Of a stretch of DNA of 64,000 nt, positions 45,863 to 57,416 are shown piece after piece. The notes beneath the pieces were generated by a model. It was given only the letters and a program-made list of their open reading frames with translations, searched no databases and had not been told where the DNA came from. Positions within the stretch are counted from its first letter, which is position 1. Each line of letters begins with the position of its first letter. The position numbers and the translations under genes are program-made. The stretch comes from Dechloromonas sp. HYN0024 (GTDB lineage: Bacteria; Pseudomonadota; Gammaproteobacteria; Burkholderiales; Rhodocyclaceae), in the NCBI RefSeq assembly GCF_003441615.1, contig NZ_CP031842.1, positions 3,108,001 to 3,172,000 of the forward strand, read 5' to 3'.

Positions 45863-45872
45863 GGGGTGGGGG

Positions 45873-45901
45873 TTTTACAAGCGAGGCCTCGTCGCCGACA
45901 A
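45873..45901 (-). promoter_or_regulatory. Possible ssrA promoter
   Basis: TTGTCG (45901-45896), 17-base spacer, GTAAAA (45878-45873), just downstream of the lipoprotein stop and just before the acceptor piece. The match is moderate. Confidence 0.35.
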
Positions 45902-45904
45902 AAA

Positions 45905-46432
45905 TCAGTGACCGCACCATCCCCGGCGATCGTCACTAATGGACATTGCGCGGGAGCTTTCGGGAGCGGACAGCGTCGACCGTACCTGCCGCGAGCTGCC
46001 ATCAAATAACACATTGAAGCGCGCCGGCTCGTTCCAGTCGTCACAGAAACGCCATTCCCAGACGAGCTCGTCACGTGCCTTGAAATAAGTAGTCCACTCC
46101 GCAACTGACGGCCCCAGGATGCGCAACACCTGATCTTGCGTCATGCCGACCTGAATACGGGAAAAGTGCCCGGTATCGAGAACATTCTCCCTACCCACAA
46201 AATTACCGAGGGCATCACTGCGTACAAAGAAGGTATGAAAACCCATTGGCCCCCGAGGATAGACCAGCGTCTGTCCTCCATCCGCGTCATTCCAGCGCAT
46301 GGCCGGTTGCCCCATGATCCGCTCTAACGCTTCGATCCGCCCCCCACCCGCTTGCAGACTGAACCCGTCATAGGCGGCACAACCAGCCAACAGGCCACCA
46401 ACCAGCGCACCGACAATGCCTCGCCAATGCAT
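45905..46432 (-). CDS. OmlA/SmpA-like outer-membrane lipoprotein
   Basis: 175 residues with lipobox LLAGCA (Cys about residue 18). The middle contains a BamE/SmpA-type pattern (FSRIQVGMTQDQVLRILGPS), and a second shorter copy near the start (ALERIMGQPA) suggests a duplicated fold. A role in outer-membrane maintenance is possible, but this is not the standard BamE. It follows ribE with nine bases between and precedes ssrA. Confidence 0.72.
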   Translation of the reverse strand: MHWRGIVGALVGGLLAGCAAYDGFSLQAGGGRIEALERIMGQPAMRWNDADGGQTLVYPRGPMGFHTFFVRSDALGNFVGRENVLDTGHFSRIQVGMTQDQVLRILGPSVAEWTTYFKARDELVWEWRFCDDWNEPARFNVLFDGSSRQVRSTLSAPESSRAMSISDDRRGWCGH

Positions 46433-46441
46433 GGTTGGGGC

Positions 46442-47035
46442 TTACTCGCGCTCTGCACTGAGCAGTCGCTCGCAATAGCGGGCGATTAGGTCGACTTCGA
46501 GATTGACCGTGCTGCCCGGCTTAAGCAAGTGGAGCGTGGTATTTTCAAGGGTATGCGGGATCAGGTTGATGGTGAAGTCGGTGCCATTGACGTCGTTGGT
46601 TGTCAGGCTAGTGCCATTGACGACGATCGAGCCCTTGCGTGCGATGAACTTGGCAATACCTTTCGGGGCACGGATTTCGAGCAGTCGATTATCACCGACA
46701 GGGTCAAAACGGAGGACCTCGCCAACACCGTCGACATGCCCTGAAACCAGGTGCCCACCAATAACATCAGACAGCCGCAAGGCTTTTTCCAGATTAACCG
46801 GGCCGGGCGCATCGAGACCAACAGTGCAGGACAGCGTTTCCGGCGAGACATCGACCATGAACTCATCGCCCTGCCTGGCGACAACGGTCAGACAGACGCC
46901 ATTGTGGGCAATCGAATCGCCCAGCGCGACGTCATCCAGATCAAGGCCACCCGCATTGACATGAAGTCGAAAGCCAACTTCGCGTGGCGTAAGGTGAGTA
47001 ATGTGGCCAACTGCCGCGACAATTCCTGAAAACAT
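46442..47035 (-). CDS. ribE: Riboflavin synthase alpha subunit
   Basis: 197 residues with two lumazine-binding repeats: the first begins MFSGIVAAVGHI, the second is around DVIGGHLVSGHVDGVGEV. It converts two 6,7-dimethyl-8-ribityllumazine molecules to riboflavin. The ATG at 47035 gives the invariant MFSGI N-terminus; an upstream ATG at 47056 is rejected. No other rib genes are nearby. Confidence 0.95.
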   Translation of the reverse strand: MFSGIVAAVGHITHLTPREVGFRLHVNAGGLDLDDVALGDSIAHNGVCLTVVARQGDEFMVDVSPETLSCTVGLDAPGPVNLEKALRLSDVIGGHLVSGHVDGVGEVLRFDPVGDNRLLEIRAPKGIAKFIARKGSIVVNGTSLTTNDVNGTDFTINLIPHTLENTTLHLLKPGSTVNLEVDLIARYCERLLSAERE

Positions 47036-47093
47036 GACTAATCCTGCGTTGCGCAAAAGTCAGACTTTATCACGGTCGATTGACCACCCGGCT

Positions 47094-49205
47094 TTAGCGC
47101 GCACCCCGCTCGTCGTCCCTGCCATGTTGTCGGCGCGGTTCAGCCGGACCTCCGCCTTGCGGCGCTGCCTGACGCGGCGGCTCGATCCGCTGCTGGGGAA
47201 CTGGTGCCGGGGCGGGGACCGGAGATTGAATGACCGGCCGGGGCGGCTCAACCCGCACTTGCGGCATTTCTCGCACCGGCGGCGGGGCTGACATCCTGAC
47301 TTCCGGTGTCGGTCTGGGCATTTCGGGCTGACGCACAAGCGGTGGATTTTCACGTTCACGAGGTTGCTGCATCGGCCGCTCCAGTCGCTGGACTTCCGGC
47401 GGCATCACCGGGCGTATCTGATGACCCTCCGGCCGCGCCTCGGGCATTGGCTGGTCACGTCGTAGCGGGGCGCTGAGCGGCTCTGGGAGGCGACCACGCG
47501 GATCAACAACTTCCGGACGACGCAAGACATCGCGCCCCGGCATCGGCACAACATCCGCCGGACGTGCCCGACCGGTCTCAGGTAGTGGCGCAGGTGCAGG
47601 TATACGTGTTTCCGGCAGAGCGGCCTCGCGGCGAGACCCAACCGGGCCTGGGGCAAGGTCAACGGGGCGGGCCTGTCGCTCTATTCCTGGACGCATCTCG
47701 GGGGCGTTACGCCAGCCTTCACGACGCGGCTCAAAACTCTGGCTGCCAGGAGCATCCAGGATCGGCTGGCGAACAATTGGCCGATCCCCATTGCGCAGCT
47801 GCGCTTCGGACAAGAGTTGGCTCGTCGCCGGGACGTTGGGCCTCGCAGCCTCGAGCTCGCGGCGCGGCCGGTTCGGTGGTTCATGTCTTGCACCATTGTG
47901 GGAGCCAGTGGCGGCCGGCGTCGGGGCCAGCCACTCGGCATTCGGGGCAGGGCCGGCAAGCGGCGCACGCCGCAGATCCTGACGCTCTGGATGCTGTATC
48001 TGACGGGCCGAAATCACACTACCCTCGCGCATCAGATTGGCTGGTACAACAGTGACTGCACGCGGCAAGTCATGGTGAGCAAACGGGGCTTGTGGCACCC
48101 CACGGACAGCCCGATCAATAACGCTCACGTCACGAATATGGGTAACGTTGATCTGACGGACGTAATTCGGGCTGTGGCGATGGCTAGGTACATAAACCTC
48201 GCGCGGGGCGAGCGGAAACCAGCCGACAGCAGGTGCTGAACCGGAGCGGAAGCCGACATTCCAGCCGGGATTGCCGATCCAGGCGACGAGGGCCGGGGCG
48301 TAAACAGGGCGGGCGACGAGACGACCGGGAACCCAGCCCCAGCGACCGCCAATGATTGCCCAGCGACCATAGTGGAAGGGAGCAAAGCCCCAGGGCGCCT
48401 GGTCAACCCAAGTCCAGCCCCAGGGGGCAACCCAGGCCCAGCGGCCATCGCGGTACGGCGCCCAGTCATCGGCCACCGCCCGGGGATACCACACCGAACC
48501 GTAATCGGGTGCCGTCTGCCAGTCACCATAAGCATCAAGATCCTGATAGCCCGTCATGCGTGGTGAAACCAGACGACGCGACTGACCGGCCAGGGTCGCA
48601 TTTTCACGATGGGCCACCCACTGATCGAACCCGTCGTAGGCACGCCCACCATCCATCTGGACGTTGCCATCACTCCAGCGACTGGCCCGCTGGCCGGCAG
48701 CCACCGGCATCATGCGCTGGCCGTCATCGAACGTGGCACGGCCGGCCTGCACGCTCAGTTCGCTATGATCAGCAAAAACGTTGATGCGATAGCGTCCCGG
48801 CGTCAGGAAACGAACATTGCCATCCGGCGTCGCCACCACCACATCCTCGACCTGATCGCGATCGAGGATGCTGACAGCCAGGCTGCCGCCATTCAGGCGG
48901 ACATCGACCTGCGCATCGTCAATAACGGAAAACTCAAGCTGGCTGTCATCGGCCAGTCGATAGGCCGTGGATCCAATCCACACTTCGGCCCGGCCACGCT
49001 GCCCGGTTTCCAGCACCGCACCACTGCTGACCGGCCAGTTGAGCGTTGCCGGTCCCGCCTGTTCGTTACGGTCAACCCGAAAATCGACCTGATGTTCGAT
49101 ATGGGCCAGACGCCCGACACGCGCCGGCGGGTCGCTCTGCGCCACCGCCGGCAGGGCCAGCGTCATGGTCAGCGTGAGCAGGATATTTTTAATACATTGC
49201 AGCAT
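47094..49205 (-). CDS. FecR-domain/DUF6600-type exported protein with long Pro-rich tail
   Basis: 703 residues. Signal peptide (about 1-23, ending AVAQ), a FecR-like domain (about 35-160, LADDSQLEFSV, VATPDGNVRFLTPGRYRI), then a Trp/Gly/Tyr-rich segment (about 220-310, repeated WAW/WGW) and about 350 residues rich in Pro, Arg, Glu and Gln, probably disordered. Proteins with this architecture occur in betaproteobacteria; function unknown. The ATG at 49205 has a GGGAG site; an upstream ATG is rejected. Confidence 0.8.
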   Translation of the reverse strand: MLQCIKNILLTLTMTLALPAVAQSDPPARVGRLAHIEHQVDFRVDRNEQAGPATLNWPVSSGAVLETGQRGRAEVWIGSTAYRLADDSQLEFSVIDDAQVDVRLNGGSLAVSILDRDQVEDVVVATPDGNVRFLTPGRYRINVFADHSELSVQAGRATFDDGQRMMPVAAGQRASRWSDGNVQMDGGRAYDGFDQWVAHRENATLAGQSRRLVSPRMTGYQDLDAYGDWQTAPDYGSVWYPRAVADDWAPYRDGRWAWVAPWGWTWVDQAPWGFAPFHYGRWAIIGGRWGWVPGRLVARPVYAPALVAWIGNPGWNVGFRSGSAPAVGWFPLAPREVYVPSHRHSPNYVRQINVTHIRDVSVIDRAVRGVPQAPFAHHDLPRAVTVVPANLMREGSVISARQIQHPERQDLRRAPLAGPAPNAEWLAPTPAATGSHNGARHEPPNRPRRELEAARPNVPATSQLLSEAQLRNGDRPIVRQPILDAPGSQSFEPRREGWRNAPEMRPGIERQARPVDLAPGPVGSRREAALPETRIPAPAPLPETGRARPADVVPMPGRDVLRRPEVVDPRGRLPEPLSAPLRRDQPMPEARPEGHQIRPVMPPEVQRLERPMQQPRERENPPLVRQPEMPRPTPEVRMSAPPPVREMPQVRVEPPRPVIQSPVPAPAPVPQQRIEPPRQAAPQGGGPAEPRRQHGRDDERGAR

Positions 49206-49334
49206 CGAGGACTCCCGAAGGGAAAGCTTCGCCCGCACGAAAAGTCGGGCCGATGGGTAATCAACGCGCCAGATCGAGAAAGGATGAGTCAGCCGGCCAA
49301 TTAAATGGTTTCAAAATGTTGCCGGACTGATCGC

Positions 49335-51047
49335 TCAGGCCTTGTCAGTGGCGATACCGTACTTCCTCGCGACGGTGACATAGAACTCGCGGGCCGAGGC
49401 CACCTTGGAGCTCTTGCGATCCTTGCGCTGGGCGCGCTGGAGATAATCATGAGCGCGGGCGGCCAGTTCTTCATTCCAGCCCTTCTTGTCCATTAGCGCA
49501 CAGATCGCCTTGGTGGCATTCACCAGGAATTGCAGGTTGGGCATCTGTTCGACTGCCTGCATGAGAAACGCGACCGACCCTTCAAGGTCGCCCTCGCGCG
49601 CCGCCATGACGCCCTTGTTGTTGAGGTCGACGATTTCCTTGCCGACCTGTTCGAGCAGATCCTTGCCGGCATCGTGCTGTCCGGTCTGGGCAAAAACGCT
49701 GGTGATGTGGTCGATAAGGGTCTTGTCCTCGTGGTTTTCGGCCGCCACCTGACGCATGATTTTGGTCGCCTCGCCCTCCTTGCCGATGGTGTAGCAGGCG
49801 TGAGCCAGATCGACCGCAAGGCGCTGCGACACGTGTTTGCCCTGTTCGGCCGCTTCGCTTCTAAGGGACTTTTGCAGCGCCAGCGCCTGATCGACGAGAT
49901 GCCTGGCCTTGTCCACAGCCCCCTCGCTATTCAGGCAGAGACTTTCAGTCACCAGTGCCGCCACTTCGGCCTGCTTGTCGCCACGCAACTCACGCTTCAT
50001 GTCGGCGGCGACTTTTCGCGTCCCTTCGACATTGCCGCGATCGATCAGAACACGGGCCAGGTTGGCAAAATCGTCAACCGTCCGCAGACTCGACCCCCGG
50101 CCTCGCTCGATCACCTTGATATAAGCCTTTTCGGCTGCCAAGAGATCCTTGTTGCGGGCTGCCACATCGCCAACCAGGCGTTGTCGCACAGTGTTGTGCG
50201 GCGACACGTCGGCGGCCCGCTGCAGGGTCTGCTGGGCTGCCTCCAGTTTGCCCTGGGCTTCGTGCACGGATGCCAGGAAATCGTAGGCTGACAGGTAGTC
50301 CGGTGCTTCGTCGATGACCTGTTCCGCGAGCTTCTCGGCTTCGCTCAGGGCCCCGCGATCACGCAGCGCCGTTGCCAGTCCCATCTTGGCCCAAGGCACA
50401 ACCCGCCCTTCGAGGACATGGCGGAAGACTTCTTCCGCCTCACGCGTCTTGCCCAAAGCATGCAGCAGATCGCCCTTGAAACGCAGGGCGTCGTAGCCGT
50501 ATTGCGGTTGCTGCTGGATCACCCGGTCGCAGGCGGCGATGGCTTCCTGCAACGCACCGCCTTCGATATGCTCGTACATCTTGCGCAGCACGTGCTTGCG
50601 GTAAATCGCCCGGATCAGGCGTATCTGCAGCTGATCCGCCGTAAACGGCTTGATCAGGTAATCGTCCGGAGTCAGCTCGGCCAGCGCCACCACATTGGTA
50701 TGACCCCGTTCGCTGGTAATGATCATGTACACCGTCGATAAGGGGATAAGGTGGGCATGACGAAGTTCTTCGAGCAACTGCTGGCCATCCCGACCGTCGT
50801 CGAGGACGAAATCCGAGAGCACAATATCGAAACGATTGGCCTTGACCTGCCGGATCACTTCGGCCGAATTGCCCGCCCCATGGACCTGCGTCACCCCCAG
50901 TGCCCCCAGCATCAGGCGCAGGGAATCACGGGCCGGCGAGTGTCGATCAACAATCAGAACGCGCTTTTTAGTCAGCGATTGCTGCAAAATCAGCAGCATT
51001 TCGTCGTTGTCGAGAGGGTTTTTCCCCTTGGCTTGGCGTGTGCTCAT
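49335..51047 (-). CDS. Response regulator receiver domain fused to TPR repeats
   Basis: 570 residues. Receiver domain at about 28-145 with phosphoacceptor Asp79 (DIVLSDFVLDDG), Thr/Ser111 and Lys133 (YLIKPF). The acidic pocket reads VDRH, so the usual second acidic residue is Arg35. From about 160 to the end are TPR-like helical repeats, with no DNA-binding or enzymatic domain, so output is probably through protein contacts. No sensor kinase is adjacent. It is divergent from mnmG. Confidence 0.87.
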   Translation of the reverse strand: MSTRQAKGKNPLDNDEMLLILQQSLTKKRVLIVDRHSPARDSLRLMLGALGVTQVHGAGNSAEVIRQVKANRFDIVLSDFVLDDGRDGQQLLEELRHAHLIPLSTVYMIITSERGHTNVVALAELTPDDYLIKPFTADQLQIRLIRAIYRKHVLRKMYEHIEGGALQEAIAACDRVIQQQPQYGYDALRFKGDLLHALGKTREAEEVFRHVLEGRVVPWAKMGLATALRDRGALSEAEKLAEQVIDEAPDYLSAYDFLASVHEAQGKLEAAQQTLQRAADVSPHNTVRQRLVGDVAARNKDLLAAEKAYIKVIERGRGSSLRTVDDFANLARVLIDRGNVEGTRKVAADMKRELRGDKQAEVAALVTESLCLNSEGAVDKARHLVDQALALQKSLRSEAAEQGKHVSQRLAVDLAHACYTIGKEGEATKIMRQVAAENHEDKTLIDHITSVFAQTGQHDAGKDLLEQVGKEIVDLNNKGVMAAREGDLEGSVAFLMQAVEQMPNLQFLVNATKAICALMDKKGWNEELAARAHDYLQRAQRKDRKSSKVASAREFYVTVARKYGIATDKA

Positions 51048-51164
51048 TTCGCCAACTTACTTGAGTTCGCCAGACAGGGCAAGGAATTGGCAAAAACCTG
51101 TGATATTTCAGCGCCCTGAAGTAAAATCCGCGGTCCGCCATTGCACTGCAACATACCCGATCCC

Positions 51165-53051
51165 ATGCTCTACCCCACCCGTTTCGATGTGATCATCGTC
51201 GGCGGCGGCCACGCCGGCACCGAGGCTGCGCTTGCCGCGGCACGGGCCGGTGCGAACACGCTGCTGCTGACGCATAACCTCGATACGCTCGGGGCGATGA
51301 GCTGCAATCCATCGATCGGCGGCATTGGCAAAGGCCATCTGGTCCGTGAAGTTGATGCCCTGGGCGGGGCGATGGCGGCAGCCACTGACGAAGCGGGCAT
51401 CCAGTTCCGCATTCTGAACGCCTCGAAAGGTCCAGCCGTCCGCGCCACGCGCGCTCAGGCCGACCGGGTGCTGTACAAGCAGGCGATTCGCAGCCGTCTG
51501 GAAAATCAGCCCAATCTGACCATTTTTGCCGAAGCCTGCGACGATCTCTTGGTCGACGGTGATCGCGTCACCGGCGCCGTCACCCAACTGGGTATCCGTT
51601 TCATGGCCGACGCCGTCGTGCTGACCGCCGGCACCTTCCTCAATGGCAAGATTCACGTCGGGCTGGAAAATTACACCGGTGGCCGCATGGGCGATCCACC
51701 ATCGAATTCGCTGGCCGCCCGCCTCAAGGAACTGAAGCTGCCGCAGGGCCGCCTGAAGACCGGCACACCGCCGCGACTCGACGGCAAGACCATCGATTTC
51801 TCGGTCATGGAAGAACAGCATTCGGATAACCCGATGCCGGTCTTCTCCTTCCTCGGCAACGCCGCCCAGCACCCCCGCCAGCTACCATGCTGGATCACCG
51901 AAACCAACGAGCGTACCCACGACATCATCCGCAGCGGGCTGGATCGCTCCCCGATGTACACCGGCGTCATCGAAGGTGTCGGCCCGCGCTATTGCCCGTC
52001 GATCGAAGACAAGATCCATCGCTTCGCCGACAAGAACCAGCACAACGTCTTCCTCGAACCGGAAGGCCTCACGACGCACGAAATCTACCCGAACGGCGTA
52101 TCCACCAGCCTGCCCTTCGACATCCAGCTGGCCTTGGTACGCTCGATCCGTGGCATGGAAAACTGCCACATTCTGCGCCCCGGCTACGCCATCGAATACG
52201 ACTTCTACGATCCGCGCGGCCTCAAGGACACGCTCGAATCGAAAGCCATCAACGGCCTGTTTTTCGCCGGCCAGATCAACGGCACCACGGGATACGAAGA
52301 AGCTGCCGCCCAGGGGCTGCTCGCTGGCATCAATGCGGTTCGCCATGTCCGTGGCGATAATGGCTGGTGCCCGAAGCGCAACGAAGCCTACCTCGGTGTT
52401 CTGGTCGACGACCTGATCACCCGTGGCGTCTCCGACCCCTACCGGATGTTCACCAGCCGCGCCGAATACCGCCTGAGCCTGCGCGAGGACAATGCCGACC
52501 TGCGCCTGACCGAGCAGGGCAGGGCGCTCGGCCTGGTCGATGATGTCCGCTGGGCGACCTTCTGCCGGAAACGCGATAGCATCGCCGCCGAGCAGGAACG
52601 CCTGAAGTCGACCTGGGTCAATCCCAAACTGACGCCGGCCGACGACTGCATCCGCGTCCTGGGTAAAGCAATCGAACACGAATACAACCTGTTCGAACTG
52701 CTCCGCCGCCCGGAAGTCAGCTACGCCGCATTGCTCACCCTGCCCGGCGCTGGCGAGGCGCAATCCGACCCCGCTGTCGTCGAGCAACTCGAAATTTCAG
52801 CCAAGTACCAGGGCTATATCGACCGTCAGGCAGAGGAGGTTGCCAAGTCCGCCAGCTACGAAAACATCACCCTGTCGGCTGACCTCGACTACAGCACGGT
52901 GGCCGGACTGTCCAACGAGGTCCGCCAGAAACTCGCCCAGCATCGGCCGCAGACCATTGGCCAGGCCTCGCGCCTTCAGGGCATCACACCGGCCGCAGTG
53001 TCGCTCCTGCTGATCCACCTCAAACGCCACAGCCTGTCCTCCACCGCATGA
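51165..53051 (+). CDS. mnmG: tRNA uridine 5-carboxymethylaminomethyl modification enzyme MnmG (GidA)
   Basis: 628 residues; FAD-binding motif [21 protein letters not shown] at the N-terminus, then [25 protein letters not shown], and a C-terminal helical MnmE-binding region. With MnmE it modifies the wobble uridine of several tRNAs. The ATG at 51165 starts the family N-terminus; an in-frame ATG at 51141 is possible. Overlaps rsmG (ATGA). Confidence 0.97.
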   Translation: MLYPTRFDVIIVGGGHAGTEAALAAARAGANTLLLTHNLDTLGAMSCNPSIGGIGKGHLVREVDALGGAMAAATDEAGIQFRILNASKGPAVRATRAQADRVLYKQAIRSRLENQPNLTIFAEACDDLLVDGDRVTGAVTQLGIRFMADAVVLTAGTFLNGKIHVGLENYTGGRMGDPPSNSLAARLKELKLPQGRLKTGTPPRLDGKTIDFSVMEEQHSDNPMPVFSFLGNAAQHPRQLPCWITETNERTHDIIRSGLDRSPMYTGVIEGVGPRYCPSIEDKIHRFADKNQHNVFLEPEGLTTHEIYPNGVSTSLPFDIQLALVRSIRGMENCHILRPGYAIEYDFYDPRGLKDTLESKAINGLFFAGQINGTTGYEEAAAQGLLAGINAVRHVRGDNGWCPKRNEAYLGVLVDDLITRGVSDPYRMFTSRAEYRLSLREDNADLRLTEQGRALGLVDDVRWATFCRKRDSIAAEQERLKSTWVNPKLTPADDCIRVLGKAIEHEYNLFELLRRPEVSYAALLTLPGAGEAQSDPAVVEQLEISAKYQGYIDRQAEEVAKSASYENITLSADLDYSTVAGLSNEVRQKLAQHRPQTIGQASRLQGITPAAVSLLLIHLKRHSLSSTA

Positions 53052-53665
53052 GCCAGAACGCACTTGCCGGCGGCCTGGCCGCCCTCGACATCGCCCTGCC
53101 GCCGGAGGCGCAGCAAAAACTGATGGCCTTCCGTGACCTGCTCCTCAAGTGGAACAAGACCTACAACCTGACGGCACTGCGCGATCCGGCCCAAGCCATC
53201 TCGCACCACCTGCTCGATTCGCTCGCCATCCTGCCTCATGTCGGCCCCGGCAATCTGCTTGACGTCGGCAGCGGCGGCGGTCTGCCCGGCATTCCGCTGG
53301 CCATTGCCCGATCTGATCTGGCAGTCAGCATGGTCGACACGGTGCAGAAGAAAACCACTTTCCTGCAGCAAGCCGTCATCGAACTGGCACTGAAGAATGT
53401 TACGGTGCACCATGCCCGGGTAGAGGAAATGCCGGGGCAATACGCCCAGATCAGCTCGCGCGCCTTTGCCGAAATTGGCCTGTTCATCAGCCTGACCCGT
53501 CACCTGCTGGCGCCGGACGGTCGCTGGCTGGCCATGAAGGGCGTGCGGCCGGACGACGAACTCCAGGCACTCCCAGCCGACATCATGGTTGAAGCGATCA
53601 TTCCGCTCACCGTGCCGGGGCTGGATGCCGAACGACATTTGATTATCCTGAAAGCCGGGTCATGA
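53048..53665 (+). CDS. rsmG: 16S rRNA (guanine527-N7)-methyltransferase RsmG (GidB)
   Basis: 205 residues. SAM-binding motif [21 protein letters not shown] at about residue 70 and the preceding [14 protein letters not shown] are typical. Overlaps the mnmG stop and the parA start, forming a coupled mnmG-rsmG-parA-parB run, as is usual near the chromosome origin. Confidence 0.96.
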   Translation: MSQNALAGGLAALDIALPPEAQQKLMAFRDLLLKWNKTYNLTALRDPAQAISHHLLDSLAILPHVGPGNLLDVGSGGGLPGIPLAIARSDLAVSMVDTVQKKTTFLQQAVIELALKNVTVHHARVEEMPGQYAQISSRAFAEIGLFISLTRHLLAPDGRWLAMKGVRPDDELQALPADIMVEAIIPLTVPGLDAERHLIILKAGS

Positions 53666-54423
53666 AAGTACTCGCCATTACCAACCAGAAGGGCGGCGTC
53701 GGCAAGACGACGACCGCTGTCAATCTGGCCGCCTCACTGGCCGCCGAGGGCAAGCGCGTCCTGCTCATCGACATGGACCCGCAGGGCAATGCCACGACCG
53801 GCGCCGGCATCACCAAGAAGGAAGCGTTGCCGACCGTTTATCAGTTGTTGATCGGCGCCGCCACGCTGCTCGAAGTCTGCATCCGGACCGATTTCGACTT
53901 CGACATCCTGCCGGCCAATCGCGAACTGGCCGGCGCAGAAGTCGAAATGATCGACCTCGACCAGCGCGAATACCGCCTGAAAAATGCCCTGCAGCAGAAT
54001 CACGCCGAGTACGATTTCGTGCTCATCGACTGTCCGCCAGCCCTCAACATGCTGACCGTCAATGCGCTGGTTGCTGCCGATTCGGTGCTTATTCCCATGC
54101 AGTGCGAGTACTACGCGCTGGAAGGCCTGTCCGATCTTGTCGAAACGCTGCGCAAGGTACGCCACCACCTGAACTCCCGCCTTGAAATCGAAGGCTTGCT
54201 GCGCACCATGTACAACGGCCAGAGCACGCTGACCCAACAGGTGTCGAGCGAACTCGAAAGCCATTTCGGCGACAAGGTTTACAAAACCATCGTGCCGCGC
54301 AATGTCCGGCTGGCTGAAGCGCCGTCCTACGGCAAGCCGGTCATCGCCTTCGACAAAAACTCCAGGGGCGCGCAGGCCTACAGCGCACTGGCCAAAGAAA
54401 TTCTTGAAAGGGTCGCCCAATGA
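53662..54423 (+). CDS. parA: Chromosome partitioning ATPase ParA (Soj)
   Basis: 253 residues with the deviant Walker [15 protein letters not shown] at residues 10-23, Walker A' [16 protein letters not shown], and [15 protein letters not shown]. It dimerises on DNA with ATP and moves ParB-parS complexes. Overlaps rsmG upstream and parB downstream by ATGA. Confidence 0.97.
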   Translation: MKVLAITNQKGGVGKTTTAVNLAASLAAEGKRVLLIDMDPQGNATTGAGITKKEALPTVYQLLIGAATLLEVCIRTDFDFDILPANRELAGAEVEMIDLDQREYRLKNALQQNHAEYDFVLIDCPPALNMLTVNALVAADSVLIPMQCEYYALEGLSDLVETLRKVRHHLNSRLEIEGLLRTMYNGQSTLTQQVSSELESHFGDKVYKTIVPRNVRLAEAPSYGKPVIAFDKNSRGAQAYSALAKEILERVAQ

Positions 54424-55274
54424 TCAAGATGAAAGGACTCGGCCGTGGCCTCGACGCGCTGCTTTCCGGCAGCGACAAGCCGCAGGGCGATGAACAACGT
54501 AACCTGCCGGTGGAGCGCCTGAAACCAGGCAAATACCAGCCGCGCACCCACATGGATCAGGATTCGCTGGCCGAATTGGCCGCCTCGATCAAGGCGCAGG
54601 GCATCATGCAGCCTATCCTCGTCCGCGCCGTGGACAGCACGCCGGGCGCCGAGCGCTACGAAATCGTTGCCGGCGAGCGCCGCTGGCGCGCCTCTCAACT
54701 AGCCGGTCTGAAGGAAGTGCCGGTCCTTGTCCGCAGCATCCCGGACGAGCAGGCACTGGCCATGGCGCTCATCGAAAATATCCAGCGCGAAAATCTCAAC
54801 CCGCTGGAAGAGGCCCAGGGCCTGCAGCGCCTGATCGACGAATTCGGCCTCACCCACCAGCAGGCAGCCGATGCCGTTGGCCGCTCCCGCCCCGCCGCCA
54901 GCAACCTGTTGCGCTTGCTGCAGCTTACCCCGCCCGTTCAGGAATTCCTCATGAGCGGCCAGATCGATATGGGCCATGCCCGCGCCCTCCTGCCCGTATC
55001 GAGCGGCCAGCAGGTCGGCCTGGCCCAGCGCATCGTCCAGAAAGGGCTATCGGTTCGCGATACCGAACGCCTGGTCCAGCAACTCCTGAATCCGCCGAAG
55101 CACTCGCCGGAAAAAGCTATCGACCGCGACCTCCTGAGCCTGCAAGAGCGCCTCTCCGACGGATTGGGCACCACGGTCGCCATCCGCTCCAATAAAAAGG
55201 GTGCCGGCAAGGTCACCATCGATTTCTCGAGTCTGGACCAGCTCGACGGGCTCATTTCGCGGCTCAATGGATAA
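54420..55274 (+). CDS. parB: Chromosome partitioning protein ParB
   Basis: 284 residues. N-terminus [17 protein letters not shown] carries the ParA-contact basic motif; the CTP-binding ParB/Srx domain includes GERRWRASQLAGL and ALIENIQRENLNPLEEA; a helix-turn-helix follows (LTHQQAADAVGRSRPAASNLLRLLQL). An alternative start is the ATG three codons later. No 16-bp parS consensus was seen in the window. Confidence 0.97.
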   Translation: MIKMKGLGRGLDALLSGSDKPQGDEQRNLPVERLKPGKYQPRTHMDQDSLAELAASIKAQGIMQPILVRAVDSTPGAERYEIVAGERRWRASQLAGLKEVPVLVRSIPDEQALAMALIENIQRENLNPLEEAQGLQRLIDEFGLTHQQAADAVGRSRPAASNLLRLLQLTPPVQEFLMSGQIDMGHARALLPVSSGQQVGLAQRIVQKGLSVRDTERLVQQLLNPPKHSPEKAIDRDLLSLQERLSDGLGTTVAIRSNKKGAGKVTIDFSSLDQLDGLISRLNG

Positions 55275-55338
55275 GCGATGTCACTAATCGAAATTAGCCC
55301 CAAATACGGGAAAACCCTCACTTTTCACGCTTCGGAAA

Positions 55339-55367
55339 TTGACTCCTCTATAAGACTCCGGTACACT
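55339..55367 (+). promoter_or_regulatory. Likely atp operon promoter
   Basis: TTGACT (55339-55344), exact 17-base spacer, TACACT (55362-55367), 26 bases before the atpI start. A good sigma-70 match in the parB-atpI gap. Confidence 0.6.
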
Positions 55368-55393
55368 CGCACGGTTATTGATCGAGGCATGTC

Positions 55394-56567
<1,174 letters not shown>

Positions 56568-56632
56568 TCTGTACCGCTTTACTTGTCGTTTTTACTTTTT
56601 ACTTTAACCCCGCAATAAACCAACCTTACTGA

Positions 56633-56902
<270 letters not shown>

Positions 56903-56942
56903 TTAACCGCGCCCCTGAAACCCTTATAACCAGGAGGTTAGC

Positions 56943-57413
56943 GTGAACATCAACGCTACACTGATTGGCCAGGCAATCTGGTTTGGTCTCTTCATCTGGA
57001 TTACGATGAAGTACGTCTGGCCGCCGCTCCAAAAAGCGATGGCAGACCGTCAAGCACAGATCGCTGATGGCCTGGCTGCAGCAGAACGTGGCAAGCACGA
57101 GCAAGAGCTCGCCGCCAAGCGTTCCGCCGATGCGTTGCGTGAAGCCAAGGAGAAATCCTCGGACCTCATCGCTCAAGCCGAAAAGCGTGCGCAGCAGATC
57201 GTCGAAGAAGCCAAGGGCACTGCCAAGGTTGAGGCCGATAAGGTCGTCGCCGGTGCCAAAGCGGAAATTGACCAGGAAGTCGAACGTGCCAAGCAAGCTT
57301 TGCGTGAGCGCGTCGCCGAACTGGCAGTTGCCGGTGCCGAGAAGATCCTGCGCAAGGAAATCAACGCGTCCGCGCATGCCGACATGCTGGTCGCCCTGAA
57401 ACAGGACCTGTAA
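56943..57413 (+). CDS. atpF: ATP synthase Fo subunit b
   Basis: 156 residues: N-terminal membrane helix followed by a long charged coiled-coil stalk. Starts with GTG at 56943 after an AGGAGG ribosome site. N-terminus [19 protein letters not shown]. Confidence 0.96.
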   Translation: MNINATLIGQAIWFGLFIWITMKYVWPPLQKAMADRQAQIADGLAAAERGKHEQELAAKRSADALREAKEKSSDLIAQAEKRAQQIVEEAKGTAKVEADKVVAGAKAEIDQEVERAKQALRERVAELAVAGAEKILRKEINASAHADMLVALKQDL

Positions 57414-57416
57414 GCA

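Larger units (their letters stand above)
45560..45870 (-). ncRNA. ssrA: Circularly permuted ssrA gene (two-piece tmRNA)
   Basis: tmRNA rescues stalled ribosomes. Here the gene order is reversed relative to the normal molecule: the acceptor half (T arm and 3' end) is transcribed first, then a 29-base spacer, then the 5' half carrying the tag. Pairings between the halves hold: acceptor stem GGGGGTG (45751-45745) with CACCTCC (45790-45784); helix 2 CAGGGCG (45732-45726) with CGTTCTG (45817-45811), seven pairs; distal helix GATAGCCGG (45595-45587) with CCGGCAATC (45832-45824), eight of nine pairs. The T loop is TTCGATT between AGGGG and CCCCT. Outer ends are approximate. Confidence 0.93.

Noticed and set aside
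45538..45905. Prophage or island attachment site at the tmRNA 3' end
   Set aside because: ssrA is a frequent integration target, but no integrase gene and no repeated copy of the 3' end was found in the window.
45721..46009. Open frames on the plus strand across the ssrA region
   Set aside because: They overlap the structured RNA and have no protein-like composition or ribosome site.
51047..55393. parS or oriC near parAB-mnmG
   Set aside because: I looked for the parS palindrome and DnaA-box clusters in the gaps and saw none; the origin may be close but is not demonstrable here.
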